Of a DNA stretch of 64,000 nt, positions 23,180 to 36,400 are shown in pieces. Position 1 is the stretch's first letter. Each line of letters opens with the position of its first letter. The position numbers were made by a program, and so were the translations under genes. Origin of the DNA: Hymenolepis diminuta (taxonomy: Eukaryota; Platyhelminthes; Cestoda; Cyclophyllidea; Hymenolepididae); assembly GCA_900708905.1 (NCBI GenBank), contig CAADRB010000002.1, forward strand, positions 1,528,145-1,592,144, given 5' to 3'. The notes under the pieces are model-generated. The model searched no databases. It was not told where the DNA came from and worked only from the letters and a program-made list of their open reading frames with translations.

Positions 23180-23364
23180 CTTCTTATTTCAATCCGAGAT
23201 CTCTGATCAGGAGTAAGATTGACTTCTACATCTACGCCACAGTATGGCTGAATGATGCGATCACAGTGATTGAATGTGATTCGACCAGTAGCAGAGCCTC
23301 TAAAATGCGTCCTCCCATTCAAAGAGTCAACAAAATAATTAACACTGTAAACACCGAGCGACAT
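23180..23364 (-). CDS. Candidate minus-strand first exon, unrecognised
   Basis: ATG at 23364 opens 61 codons ending at a donor-like AGAAG|GTAAAAC (phase 2). The translation ('MSLGVYSVNYFVDSLNG' and later 'YCGVDVEVNLTPDQRSR') looks protein-like. However, the plus strand is also open across the same bases with its own ATG (23152-23403), so only one, or neither, is real. No continuation exon was fixed. Confidence 0.25.
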
Positions 23365-23604
23365 AAATCGTTGTCTCAATTGTTTCGAGTCCTGTTTGTA
23401 TAAATTTACTTTAAAATTTACAGTTTTACTGAAATAAATGAAAAAAATTATATTATATCTTTTGGTTTAATATTCGATTGATATTCTCTAAATATGTGTT
23501 CTGCTTGTATGCTATTAAATGACACCACTGATTTGTATGATTTAGAAAGAAAATAATAATTTCATTACGTTATTAACCTGTGTAACTGTGTGTTTGTGGG
23601 GAAT

Positions 23605-23660
23605 TGGCTACGGCGCTTATCTGCACGTCAGAGGTTACGGGTTCCATCGGTGCACCCCCA
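23605..23660 (+). repeat. tRNA-like / SINE-like fragment
   Basis: Contains 'TTGGCTACGGCGC' (A-box-like) followed about 30 bases later by 'ACGGGTTCCATCGG' (B-box-like), in a locally GC-rich patch. Probably a tRNA-derived SINE head rather than a working tRNA; no full cloverleaf was built. Confidence 0.35.
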
Positions 23661-25976
23661 GCATATAGAATGGCAAAACCAAACCGGCCATTGGTCTGGC
23701 TAATATAATGGTGGCAGGATTCTAGTCTTTCACCAGGGAGGCTCCATGGTGTCAATTCCACCCAGGGTGTGAATTGGAAAACGTTTTCCTAAATGGGCTT
23801 GAAATTTAAGGACATCAATGCTTTCGATTTCATATTTCATTAAATGATACTATTCATTACATTGTGAATAGCATACTTTTTAAATGTTGGAGGCGAAATC
23901 TTAATTAGTAGTTTCATAATTAAATCCTGTTTTTCAACTCTTTTTTATTCTTTTTTAAATAACATGCAGAAATCAAACAGGAAGCTGGAATTGAATCAAA
24001 GGCAGAGACTCTAAAATGGCAAGTGCTTGAAAATGACTTCCTTTCATTGGAAACCAATATCTAGCGCGAATTTCATCTAATTGTCCTGAAAATTGAGCTC
24101 TCCGGAGCGAAACTATATCGTCTGTTAAATCCATGAATAAACAGAGATATCGGTGGTTTCAAGATCTAAATTTCCTACTTTCACAGTATCCGCAACCAAT
24201 TAGACGGTCGATTTTATTTATAATGATACACATTCTTAAATCAAATCGTCATTCTGATAGAGTGCTTTTTACTTAATAAAAATAATAATAATAACTCCCA
24301 TTGGACATGATAAATTTTATTGCAATTCTGTATAACAATAATTTTGAGTTAATAGCTTGATTATGTATAAAAATTTTTTACCCTCTATATTTGGCACAAT
24401 GTTTATTTCCATTTACTCAATCTAAAATTCTCAAAGTGTGCTTTCCGATAATACGTAATTAAAGTGTACTATTAAAGTAGAGAAAAAATTGCCAAACTCA
24501 GATTTTAATTACATCGAAACAACATTTTTAATTACTCTAAAACGAAGTAAACATGAATACTAATTTCGGGATTATCTTTCATTTCTTTAACGATACCGAT
24601 TAAAATATAACTTTTGGGTCAGAATGCTTAACCAGACATTTAATTCCTTCCTATATACGTTAGTGGCGCGCTTTTTCCACAATCGGCCTTGAAATACTCT
24701 AAAAAAACAAAAACACACTATTAATATATTACAAATAGCTTTATAATTAATTCTTAAGTTCGCTCATTTAAAAATCTTTATTAGTAGGTAAAAGTTGAGA
24801 TAACATGAAAGGGTTAATTAAATAAATTATTATTGTGAAGCTTTCACCGAAATTATCTGATTAGAAAATGCTGAGAGGGAATTCAGCTTCGGGATTTGCC
24901 GCCACCAGAATGTAAACCCCTCCCCCTCTCGCATTTCAACTTTAACCAACCCATGCATTAGGAGGAAGACCGGAGATTTGGGAAAACACCATTTGTATCA
25001 ACACACAGCAGAACAAATCCGTTCGTTCAAACAACACATCGAAGTCATGATTCTGTTATTTTTCTCCAATAGCTAGCCAATAATATACTTTATCCGTTTC
25101 TGGTGAATTATCATTTGGTCCCTATCTTGAGTTTTATCAAAGATATAGGGGACCATCATCTTTTCATGTGACTAAATTTTTTATATATTATAATAGGGTC
25201 ATTTCATAACTCATTAATGAAAAATCATATCTAAAGAAGTCAACTGGATATTTTATTACAGTAATGCTGACGATTCTAAGCAACTGTGCATTAAGGACTG
25301 CTAACTATTGGTAAATTAAATTATGTATCAAGGTGATTGCAAGATAAAGAAAATCACTTCTGGAGGCTCGACACGACACAAAGAGAGGCAATGACCGAAT
25401 TGTATTCGGGTACTTCAGTCACGTAGCGTACTTTTAACTTTGTGGTCAGCTTAATCACTAATCAGAGTCCCAAACAGAATGAACAACAGCGAGCATCGGT
25501 CAAAACTAGTCAGGTGAAGAAATACGGTTACGCTCTGGTGAAATTCCAGAGTGCTACCCAAGATTCGAGTTGAATAGTACTCCATTTCTACAAATTGGAA
25601 CTTATAAGCGTTTCGCTATAATCAATAAATGTAAGCTAATTCTGCAAAATTTTTGTTATGTGGGTGCGAGAATCTGCAATATTTCAATATATACGGATTC
25701 TGAAATAAATTCCCAGCATTTTAGCCGCAAGATCTATTTCTTATCATAGTTCAAAGGCGAAGAAATTTTTTATCGTAAAAGTTTAAAGTCAATAAATGGA
25801 TTCTTTTGTAAAGTAGGAGGCGTCTAAGGAAAGTGCCATACTCCAATTTCTACAGTAATACTTTAGTATTAGAGTTAGCCATCTGACCATTCTCAATAAG
25901 CTAAATGACTTCTAAAATTACAAATAAATAAGACAACCAAAAGTATGGGAAAAAATGTTATTCTGTTTAAAATAGT

Positions 25977-25982
25977 TTATTA
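25977..25982 (-). terminator. Poly(A) signal of the minus-strand gene ending at 26009
   Basis: AATAAA on the minus strand, about 27 bases after the TAA at 26011-26009, the expected place for a cleavage/polyadenylation signal. It is the strongest independent support for the terminal exon. Confidence 0.6.
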
Positions 25983-26008
25983 ATTATATACTTGCATTAT
26001 AATTTAAG

Positions 26009-27133
26009 TTAATAGTCTCCCATGACATCATCAATAGAATTCTGGGCTTTTAAATTCAAATTTTGTCGTATGGTTGCGAGTGCAGGAACTCCAAGTCTGA
26101 AAAGTCAAACTCATTAACAGTTTAACTTAATTGAATAGACACTGTTCAGGAAAAAAATATGCGACAAACCTTTTTAGAGATAACCCTTTAGACCAATATG
26201 TTACTGCTTTTGAGACCAAAATTACAGTCTATAACACTTTTATAACTGCTCGGCTCCCCTTATGAAGCTACGGCTATTCGGGCTCAAGGAAGAGGAAGGA
26301 AAAATACTTGTACCTCAAACAACGGTTTACTATAGAGAAAATAGATGTACTTATATAGAATTAGATATGGGATGAATGATTGACCGACTGGTTAACCACT
26401 ATTGGCAGAGATGAATTTTTCACTGGTCTTGTATATCCAAGTCTTAGTGTACAAGAGACATGAGCTTAAGAGTGCGCGCTTAATGTATTCGATCGAATAC
26501 ATCAAAAGTATTCCATTTGGAATCCTAACAATTACCGATCAAACTGTAAGCGCCTAGACACTTTCAAGGGCATAATTTTTTCAATATTTCTATCCCCTAC
26601 AATTTGTTATATTCAAAATTGCTTTATGCAATCCTCGTCTTATTGTCGGTGATACGTCACACAATTCTGTTAAATATACTTCTGTATCACCAGAAGGGGA
26701 ATGTGAGCAACATTCGTCGGTTGCGATTGAAAGAGGTAAGATCTTGCGCCCACTCTTCTACCTTGACCAATTTATTTATGATTAATGTTACACATTCTTG
26801 CTTTTGTTTTAGGATGTTTAAAAGATTGAAGACGGAAACGATTATAGCCCTGATCCCGTGTCAGTGGACAATTCTCCGTTTTTCCCAATGATCATTGCCT
26901 ACTATTACTACCTTTATTAACACTTTAATTGTGAATATCCCCATTTACATAAATTTTCCTTATTATAGTATTAAGAATAGTATCAACTACCACTCGAACA
27001 ACTGTGACCACTACTTTCTTAAAAAATCAGCATAACTCACCAAGCCCGTGAAGAAGAAATTGGCAGTACAACCTCTCTTCTAACTTTTAAGCTACCGGAT
27101 GTGTATTTTCGCGTGATTATTCCGGATTCAAGA
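26009..27133 (-). CDS. Unrecognised multi-exon gene, 3' exons (middle and 5' part unresolved)
   Basis: Terminal exons: 26228-26170 (donor AAAAG|GTTTGT) and 26096-26009 (acceptor CTTTTCAG), joining in phase 2 to 48 codons ending 'NSIDDVMGDY' and TAA, with AATAAA 27 bases on. Upstream, 27133-27041 has a strong donor (CTTG|GTGAGT) and 31 open codons ('LESGIITRKYTSGSLKVRRE'). It ends in phase 2 while 26228 needs phase 0, so at least one exon between them is missing from this model. Possible further exons are 27203-27176 and 27270-27239, with introns of only 42 and 35 nt. No signal peptide, membrane segment or known motif is visible in these pieces and no family is recognised. Confidence 0.45.
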
Positions 27134-27270
27134 CTGTCCTACGAACTGAAGACAAACTTTTTCCACTAACATTACCTTTTGAAATAAACATTACGAGTTA
27201 AAGCTGGAATAGGATGTCAAAATGCAAAACAGGCAAACCTAAAGTCTCGTCGCAGACCTCTCTCCTCAAT

Positions 27271-30200
27271 CTAGTAGAATTTTAAAGCTACGCATCCTTT
27301 GTCCAATTTGTATCCTCGAAATAACCATAGAATAATGAAATTATTGTACTGTATATTTTCTGGCCTGTACTGGACTGTATATCTTCCTCTGTAATTGAAT
27401 AAGTTTATTTTCTCCCTATGGTGGAAGACTAGATTCATTGAACGACAGCGGCGTTGGTCGATAATGAAAGCATTTCTTACTACTGATTAGAGGTTCAGCT
27501 TCAAAGTCCGAAATATTTCGGCAATGAAATATAAATCGGATATTATCTTTATCTTATATATATATATATATATATCAAAAGTTAGTAACAATGGCACTAC
27601 TTGGACAGAGGTGTATTATTTTCAAAATGAAATTTTAATGATAAAATGAAAGAGATTTAAATTCTGAAAACGACTATTTCACATTGCGATCGGAACTACT
27701 TTGTCCTTAAGGCATCCGTGGTTTGGGCTTTTGAGGATGTCGCATTCAGTTGAGATCAGCTTATAAGGCGCGCGAATGGCATTTTCACTGGTTATTGGTT
27801 TTAAGGAAATGCGTCATTAGCAAAGACATATTATGGCACCTATCTTTCAGCCTCTATCATTGTTCGAATCGAATTCAGCTATTTCAGTCCCAGAGTTTAC
27901 TATCGGTGTAGCAGCCAACCTAACCTCTAGCCAGAGTTTCCGGACTGAATATGTAACGGTGTACATGGAATAGACCTATTGTATGGATTAGCGCAAGTCA
28001 AGAGTGATGTTATAGAACGTGAGAATCTCATCAGAGAGATTTAACAGTGCTACTCGAAAACACTCTCATTTCTACAGGCATAGAACTTAACAATAATTTA
28101 ATATCACCGATAAGCGCTGAAGGATTCTAGTATACTTGGATATTAAAATCTATAAAATGGAATTATGGACTTACGTGTAAACTTATACTATTTATCCACA
28201 CCTAACTTCATCATTAGTAGCCTATTACAGCTAATTCAAAGATCTAATCGGTCTCTTCTTACATACTGACAAACCAAATTGTTAGTTGGTCAGTTTTGAT
28301 TGGTTGGACATTCTATAACACACAATGACTCACACAGGATAAGACCAGCCAGCCCCTCAAAGAGTATCTTATTTTGCCTGCTTATCAAAACCCGAGTTGT
28401 CCTCCCTAAATACTGACACATTTCCTCCCAAATATTCCTTGCTCCTCCTTTCTCCGCTTCTTTTTCATTCCCCTCTCAATTTACACAGTACCCACGAATT
28501 GAATAAACAAACTAAAGAATTAAATAGTCATAGAATATATGGGAAATTTGAATAACGCATAGCAATGTTACTGTCAGTTGGAACTAATTTGAGCGGGTGT
28601 GACAGTCAAAGATGTATTAATGACACTTCACACAGAGAGATCAGCAAGCAGTTACACACAGGCATAAATCCAAATAGGCAGACAGGGAGTGTATACCATA
28701 AGCGATGGTGAGTAGGAATAGACACCATACATAGGATGGGATAAATGAACCTTAGGCCAAAGGGAAATAGGAAAGAAACTACGCATGTGATTCGATTAAT
28801 TTATCATAGATCAGTAGTGAATAGGTGAAAGGACTTCATTTATTATTGGATGAATGGACTGTAGACCAATTGTGAATCGGGAAGGAAATTATACGCACGG
28901 TTTTGACAATCGCCAAAACAAATGTCTAAAACAAATTAACACAGACCCTGGAAACAGACGATGATAAATAACTCCTGAAATTTTTATCGGGAGATAATTC
29001 TCAATTAAGCGTTGCAAATTAATAAACATTGATAACCTTGGTTAAGGGCTGTGTTCCTACCAAAATTCCCCAAAATGCCATCATCAAATAATAATTATTT
29101 AAATAAACGGTAAATTTACACTACATATCAGCTTATAAAAGAAGATTCTTTTCGGTGGGGACACCTATCTTATGCTCTTCGAAATTTTAATTCTTGGCTG
29201 GTTAGTTTACTACAATGATACAATTTAATTGTACGTTTCGTATTTAACATGTTCAAAACGTTTGCACCTTCGTAGAAACCAAGAAGATAGGTGCTAGAAG
29301 AGAAAATAATAATTTTTCCCACTCCCAATATTGCTTCTATAAATAAAAACGTAATTTCCTTCTTAATTTCCCCACTAATAAATGACACTTTGTTATTGTA
29401 CCGATACCGAGTCGATACCGATTTAGTTTGGCATCGTTAATACACACGTATTTTCCATAACGCGCCTTGTGTTCCGCTGTAGATTATTGACTTCTGTGTT
29501 AAGTTGTTATATTACCGAGTTTTCTAGATTAGTTGCTCTGTGAGTTTGCTACCGGAACTTCTAGTTTGTTGCTCTATAACAATAGGTGATACAATTAAGT
29601 TTAAACTTTTTTATATTGCGAGGACACATGCGTCTGATTCTTAACTTTTAATGAAGATCAATTAGAATATCAGCCACAAAAATTTTAGATTGCCTTTATT
29701 ATTAAATAATCTTCTAAATATGTTACTCTTATCGTCATCATATGAGCATGCCATAACAAATTCGGACTGATGTCCATGATAGCTTTCTTTTCTAGTGCCT
29801 CCTTTCCTTTATACCTGGCACCCTCACTCACATAATCAGACATTCCACGTTATGTTTGGGTTAAAATCTGGTATTTACACAGAATTATGTAATGTTCAAT
29901 ATCAGTAATTGTCTACAGTAAATGTCTAATCTTGAGTATTTATAAAAATTCGCGATTTTAGAAATAAAACTCGACATTTTGGGTGTCTCAACGCAGAGCC
30001 GTTTACGTCAAAAGATAATAAACACGAAAATATGTTCATAACATATTAAAATAAGTTACGTTTTCAATTAAGATATTATTTTGCGTATATTAAAATTTTT
30101 AACGTATTCTAAATTTTATTTTGTATGAAATGAAATCACTTTTTATTATTTTAAGATGTAATAGTACAATTTTGCTTTAAGCTGAGAGATCATTCAAATG

Positions 30201-30414
30201 CAGAAATTTATTTTGTTTTAATGGTCACCTTTGGACCCATCATCCTTAATGTAGTGATGCTGTTTACGGCAATCGTCAAAAAACATTGAACAGCTGATTA
30301 TATCCAAAAATTTTGGCGAAAAACTGCAAAATTATGTTCACCTTTTATTTATTTTCTCTTAAAGGAAAAAAATAAAAGTGTATAGCGGTTTTGGCCGAAG
30401 CATTTCGTGGATAG
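27271..30414. other. Region upstream of the minus-strand gene; no firm gene
   Basis: Minus-strand frames at 27271-27480 and 29170-29388 are open and moderately protein-like but lack start codons and clear splice sites; they may be exons of the gene ending at 26009 or chance. A (TA)n microsatellite lies at 27555-27575. Around 29400-29600 the sequence is richer in CpG, so a promoter for either flanking gene could be here. Confidence 0.4.
27555..27575. repeat. (TA)n microsatellite
   Basis: About ten TA units in an AT-rich spacer. Confidence 0.95.
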
Positions 30415-33400
30415 ATTAATGCCGATCTAAATCAGTGGACAGCAGTTCTGGAACGAATAATGCTATGTAAGTCAAAATTTTTACTAATTTACACTTTTCT
30501 TCATTGTATTTATGGTTATTTTGTCTTTGTAACCGTTAATTTTTGTACCAAATGAATTTTTGATCTTAAAGTGGTCTGATCTGGTAATGCCACCATTATC
30601 ACCTGCTGTTCCTCTGCATTTGTATTCTATATTGTACTGAGTTTACTGTTTTCGTTCATTACCAATAATCTTTTACTGAGAATATCAAATAATTACTGCT
30701 GTCTGTGTGTTTGTTTTAGAAACTTCGTACGATATTTTTTTTCTTTGTTCATGTCTTAGCTTTCTAATTCCCATATTCTCAGTCTGTATTATTCTTATTG
30801 TGCCCATCATTTTATATCGATTTCGCGGAGGAAGTTGATTCATTCCATTTTTTTGTAATTGCCCATCTTTAATCTCATTGTACCTGGAGTATTTGTTATT
30901 CTGGATCTCTCTTCTGTCTCAACATTTGCATTAGACTTGTTGTTGAGTTTCAATAGATTAGCTATGTTCTATTATTTCCTTCCATTACCTACCACTTTGT
31001 GGCCATTTCCGCGGTATATGATTTCGATAAATTTACAACTTCCTGTATTTTGTGTTTGTTAAGTTAGGATTAGAATGAAAATTTATCATCTAGTTTCCAT
31101 GTCATGTCCTTGCAAGATAGTTTATATGAGTATGTTACTTCAGTTGTTGTTCAGTTTTGTTATTTGTAAGTTTGTTGTGCTGAATATTATTCACTGAATA
31201 CGGTTTTTTCAATGTCATTTCATGTCTATTTTTTGCCACTCATGTTTGGATTATTCGCGCCACCTTTCTAATTTGTTCTGATGTTAAATAAGGCATTTGA
31301 ATTTATTTTGTTTTTGTTAATCAGATCTTAATCTTATGATAAAAAGTCACTCTGGTTACATAGCGTTTTACTTAATATCTATAATTCTGATAAACTACGT
31401 ATTGTATTTGAACACTGAGGAATAGAGTTTTACACTGTAGGCATTGGTGACGTAGAATCTATCAGTTTTTGGTAATGCTACAGAAATTACTTATTCCCAG
31501 ATCCATTTGGGAGAGCTTTAAAACACTCATCTTTGTTAGGAGAGTAGCGTCAAGGAGCCTCTCTGATGAGACATTCGAATTCGAAAACTCATCCAATGCA
31601 ATTTTTCATTCCGTTCGCTGAGTGTGCATCCATGATCTCTAAATTCACGGGCAAGCATGTCTACATGTTGCATATATGGAAAATGAGAATTATCTAACTT
31701 GTAAACACAGATTGGATGTTCTACTTTTTACAAATGATTACATAAATCTGCCATTTCTTTGTAGTTAGGTGCTGTTTGATCTTAAAATAAATCATCTTTA
31801 CCAACTACCAAAACTGAAAAGAGCAAAGACATCTTTTCTCACAGATGTTAACATTAATGGTGGTCATTATGAAATATGAAAGTATGAAATTTGTCTCCCT
31901 TTAAAAAAATCCCAAAAATTCTTGAATTTCCTTCGTCTTTGCTTCAGATGAATATTAATCGTCGTTTTATATGCAGATGACCATCGATAAAACTGTTTGA
32001 ATTTATGCTAGGGAAGATGTAATAGAATGGCTACCTGTTGGAAACAGTATGACCCAGAAAATGAAATCCTTTTCGCATATTTGCTTCGAAACTTATTTTT
32101 GATAGATTTGATGCTGCAGCTCTCAACTTTGTAAAGTTTTCCTTGTTCTTTCATGTTAAAACTTCTTTCGAGTTACCAGGTATTGTTGAGAACTGGAAAT
32201 TTACGCAAATTTACGGCTAAGGCAGATTTATAGGTACTCAAGGGAAGTCTTCTGTTCGGCCAACCCATCATGACTGAGACACCCAACAAGGTTCAGTTTG
32301 TCTCTAAGAATGTACATCCGCACCTCCAAGGTGCTCGAGCAAAAATGGTTAAATGCAAAACTCAATATTCGTCGAATAGAAAACAGAGCATTTTTCCCTC
32401 TATTCAAGGATAAAAAAGCACTTCCTTTAAGTCTAACGGAGGTCGGGGATTGTTAAAACTCCACATATCAGCATGTCAGATCACGAAGTTGACATTAAAT
32501 TCAGTGCGAATCCCTTTGAAGCCCTGTTTAAGAAAGAGTATATTCTTCCGAAATGAGTAGTGAAGTGCAATAGTGCTAATTATGTGATTTTTATATTGGT
32601 TGCACGCTTCTATTCTTATTGGTTCTGTAGATCCAATCATCATTCAATTGAGTTAGGTTATTGTATAAAATAATCTGATTTCGCTACCCCACATTATGGA
32701 GTTCTGTTAGTCGTAACTGTTTCATTTATCCTTTTTTATCTTAACAGATAAAATTACTTTAATTATTTTTGCTCGTAAGTGTAATAAATTTATACCATAA
32801 GTAATTTTATTTACGTTCTTATTTAGCTGGATTGAATAACTTCAAGTGTCAATTCATGGACATCTCTGCTTTCTCTGCTCAAGGAAATACACTAAGGATT
32901 TATGATTCTCTGGAATCTTCTATGGTATCGAATCATCGACTACCTTGCGCCGACATTTGTGAGTTCATTTGGAATGTTTTGTTCACTTAGCTTTTAATTG
33001 CTTTTTTATCATCTTGACAAAATCTTAAAAATTACCACCGAAGCAATATGTCTTATTCTTGGTCATTACTTGTTCGCTTCTCCTGCCTTTGGTCTACCTA
33101 TTTTCAACACTGTGAAGTTGGTTTAAGTTTTCCGATAAGTTGACGGGTGCAGTAACCGATCAGAGAGGTAAAGGGAAACAAATCTCTACCATTAACTTGG
33201 ATTTCAGTCTTATTGGCTAAAGTTGTTTAAATTACGGGATATCATCCGGACATTCGAAAAGGCAAAAAAATCCCTGTAAGAAGTGGAATGTAGAGATCCA
33301 ATAGGAGTGTATAATGAAGTCAGAGTGTCAAAAATTTTATTTTATTTAAAATCCAGATGCATTATAATTTCCGCTTTTTAATAAGGAGTATATTCCACTT

Positions 33401-36400
33401 TGTACCATTCAAGTGTTTCGAAGCTCAATTGTTATAATTTGATCCCTGAGTTTTCGGATGATTTCATGTCCACGATATTCAAAACTTGTTGATCAGTTGA
33501 TTTAATTGAATGTTTGGTTGTACCACTTTGATTCATTTGTATCTTCTTGTGGTCCTGATCAAGTAGATGAGACTGACAAGGACATTTTGAACACAGCAGA
33601 GCTTACTAGAATCCACACAAGGTGAACTCCAAAGACTTTATTGGTAAAAAGTTCCTTTGACTTAATTTCCCTAGTGTCTCTTTATAACAAATAAAGTTAT
33701 TCTCTCATTAGGGTTTTTTTTCGCTGTACCTTCCTTGTCTCTTCAATCATCAATCTGTCTGAAACCTTTTCTAGCACGAAAGTTCGCATCTAAGGAATGG
33801 AATGAGTAACTGCACTGGTTAACTCTTATTAGCATTTGAGCTTCTCAGTCGAGTTAGCTCGAAGTTGTGCTGTATTGCACCTGCCTGCCCCAAGCCGAAG
33901 GACTATGCTGCCTTTACTAGCTATCCAAATTAACTTTGTTCGACCGGTGGTTCCTACTTATTTATGTAAGTAGGGATTTCGGTTTATATTGTGATATTCT
34001 GATAAAAAGGACTTGAATTCAGTACTCATAGGAGTCGTTCCATACTCTGTTTAATTGTTTTAGGTAGTGACTGATATGATGTTTGCAAAGACATTTGGAT
34101 TTGGTCATCTACTCCCTCGCTTATAGGAAGAGGACGCGAATTAACTGTCTACAGAGTCCTTTTTTCATTACCGTTAGGTGCCGTATACACTCTGCAGGGT
34201 CTGTGTTCTGTCTCGAGATGAACAGTTTCCTTAGATGATGCGGACATCTTGAGAGTCAATTGGATCAAAATTTGTCTTACTTGGTGGCAGCTAGATCCTC
34301 AAAATCGATCATCTCACATATGATCTAACTTGTTTCTTTGCTATGGTAAACAAATTATATTCTTAGTCTTCGTTGAATTAATAAAATTTCTCTATTCCCC
34401 CCGGGTCTGAGTCAACAGTAGTGCAGCAATAACTAGTAAAAACTAGGTTTTTTTCAGTACAACGGTGGCAACCAAGCCTTACAACGATGAGATGCAGTGA
34501 AATACAAGCATTAAAAACCCGTCATTTCATGATAAACATTCTTACTGAACGTTCACTTTTCTCTTTGTCCAGAGTTCAGTGGTAGTGGTAAATCAAAAGT
34601 GCATTGGATACTAACACAGCTCTTAAGGGTGACTGTGTTCACGAAAATTGTTCTTTTATATTCTCTATGAGAATATTTTGGTTTTTCATTTCATAAGCTG
34701 CAGTGATGTCTTTATGTCCCTAAGACTCAAACCTCTATCTGTCATGTCTAGACGAGTTTATCGGTTCTCCTTTTTCCATAACGACTCCGTTTCATTTAGA
34801 AGTACACTTGCACTCATACCTCACCCGTGTCCTTGCCCAAGTCACTCATGTAAATTGTTTTTGTACTTCCACTCACATGTACACACCCTTGTCATTTATT
34901 TGCTCGTACACTTCCCTCTCATCTCCCTTACTCTCTTGAATCGTCTTCGTGGTTCATTCAATTCACTTCGACCTACTCTTTGTGTTCTACTTTGTGGAAC
35001 TATTGTTTGCTGTTATTAACTTTTAACTGTAGTTTTAGATTCTACGATCTGGTTCAGGTTCATTTGTTCCTGCAAATTGGTGACTCTGTAATTCCGTGTT
35101 ATGATCTCATCTTGGTCTCCATCCCTTTATATTTCCATATTTCTCTATTATCTTAATCCCTAACGCATTTCTCTTCTCTTACCTTCTTGTCCAATCAAAT
35201 TTTATTAATGAATATCTTATAGACAAAATAAGGTAGAATAAATGAGCGTAAAGACCTATAAGTGAACGAATGATAGAAGGGTGGACTATGGAGTATTGTA
35301 GGGTACAAGAGTGAGAGGAAGTGGCCATCGTCCTAGCATGTGCTTTCGTCCTAGCTGGTGCGGTTGGCGGTGTGGTCTGCGTTCGATTCCTCAGTAGTAA
35401 GGTGTTTTGTGACTTGCATTGGTTTGTTTGTCTGGACTACTCATTAACCCTCGATAATTTAATACTTTCGTAAATAGCTGTAATATAGTAGGAGCTAGTT
35501 TTATTCATTTCGTATCAAAAGGAGATTTTCAAGAAAGTTTATTTTTAAATGGTAATTTTTTCTTTACCGTATTCTTTACGCGCTAAATTCCAATCAGCAG
35601 ACATCAAACCCACCTCATTCCTTTCGAGTTTTACTTATGTTTTATAAATAGTATCTGTATTTTTTCCCCATTGATTTAATTAGGTCGACATGGTGAGTGT
35701 TGACCTTTCAATCCGCACATAATTCATTTGTCCTTAGACTGCTTATTATGTAATAGGTCATACCGCCAGATGTTTTTCATGGCTTACCCTCTACTTTTAA
35801 TCCTTTTCAGTAGTATTTTGCAAATTTTTCACTATTTTAGGATTAGAAATCCAGTGCTGTGAATATTAATTTCATAATGAACTCGTTTTTCAGCATTTCT
35901 TTATTATATACAGAAAATTCCTTCAACTCTCTTTGTGGACCTCTCCCTTTGAAGGATAATGACTAGGTCCATTTGGTCAAATAATGATCGGTCAAAATGT
36001 CTTTTAATATCTATTGGAGGTATAGGATAGTGAGTTTTGACCATTTTGTCCTTTAAAGATTTTTCCTGGACTGGAGTTTTTGATCAGTGTCTTTGTCCTT
36101 CAGATAGTTGAGGAAAATATTTTCGGTAGAAACTTGATTTGAAGGTCCTTGAGTGTTTTTTTCTGAATCGTAATTTTTCATTTGTTAAGTCCATCTAAAT
36201 AAAAAGTCATATCTAACATATGGTTTGGACAGAAGATATGTAGCTTTCAATACAATATTCACCGAGGAGAGTAGAAGGACAAATGGGGGATTTCAGCCGT
36301 GAAACCATGGTTTCTGCAGAGCCCCAGTTGCGCTGTGGGTTTTTTGTCCTCTCCTTCCTACGCTTGCTGAATAAAAAATTTTTCACATCCATTTGTGATG

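Larger units (their letters stand above)
22245..26008. other. Intergenic stretch with weak coding candidates
   Basis: AT-rich. Holds an ambiguous open region at 23152-23403 (listed separately), a tRNA-like fragment near 23605-23660, and a minus-strand frame at 22527-22751 with no start or splice context. Nothing else is convincing. Confidence 0.45.

Noticed and set aside
26604..26834. Apparent plus-strand intron (GAG|GTAAGA ... TTTTGTTTTAG) with short exons on both sides
   Set aside because: Splice sites are good, but every frame ends within a few codons of the acceptor and no ATG precedes; it also lies inside the minus-strand gene ending at 26009. Not enough for a gene call.
34648..35019. 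123-codon plus-strand open frame
   Set aside because: Composition-driven (TC-rich run), no ATG context or splice sites, no motif; judged chance.
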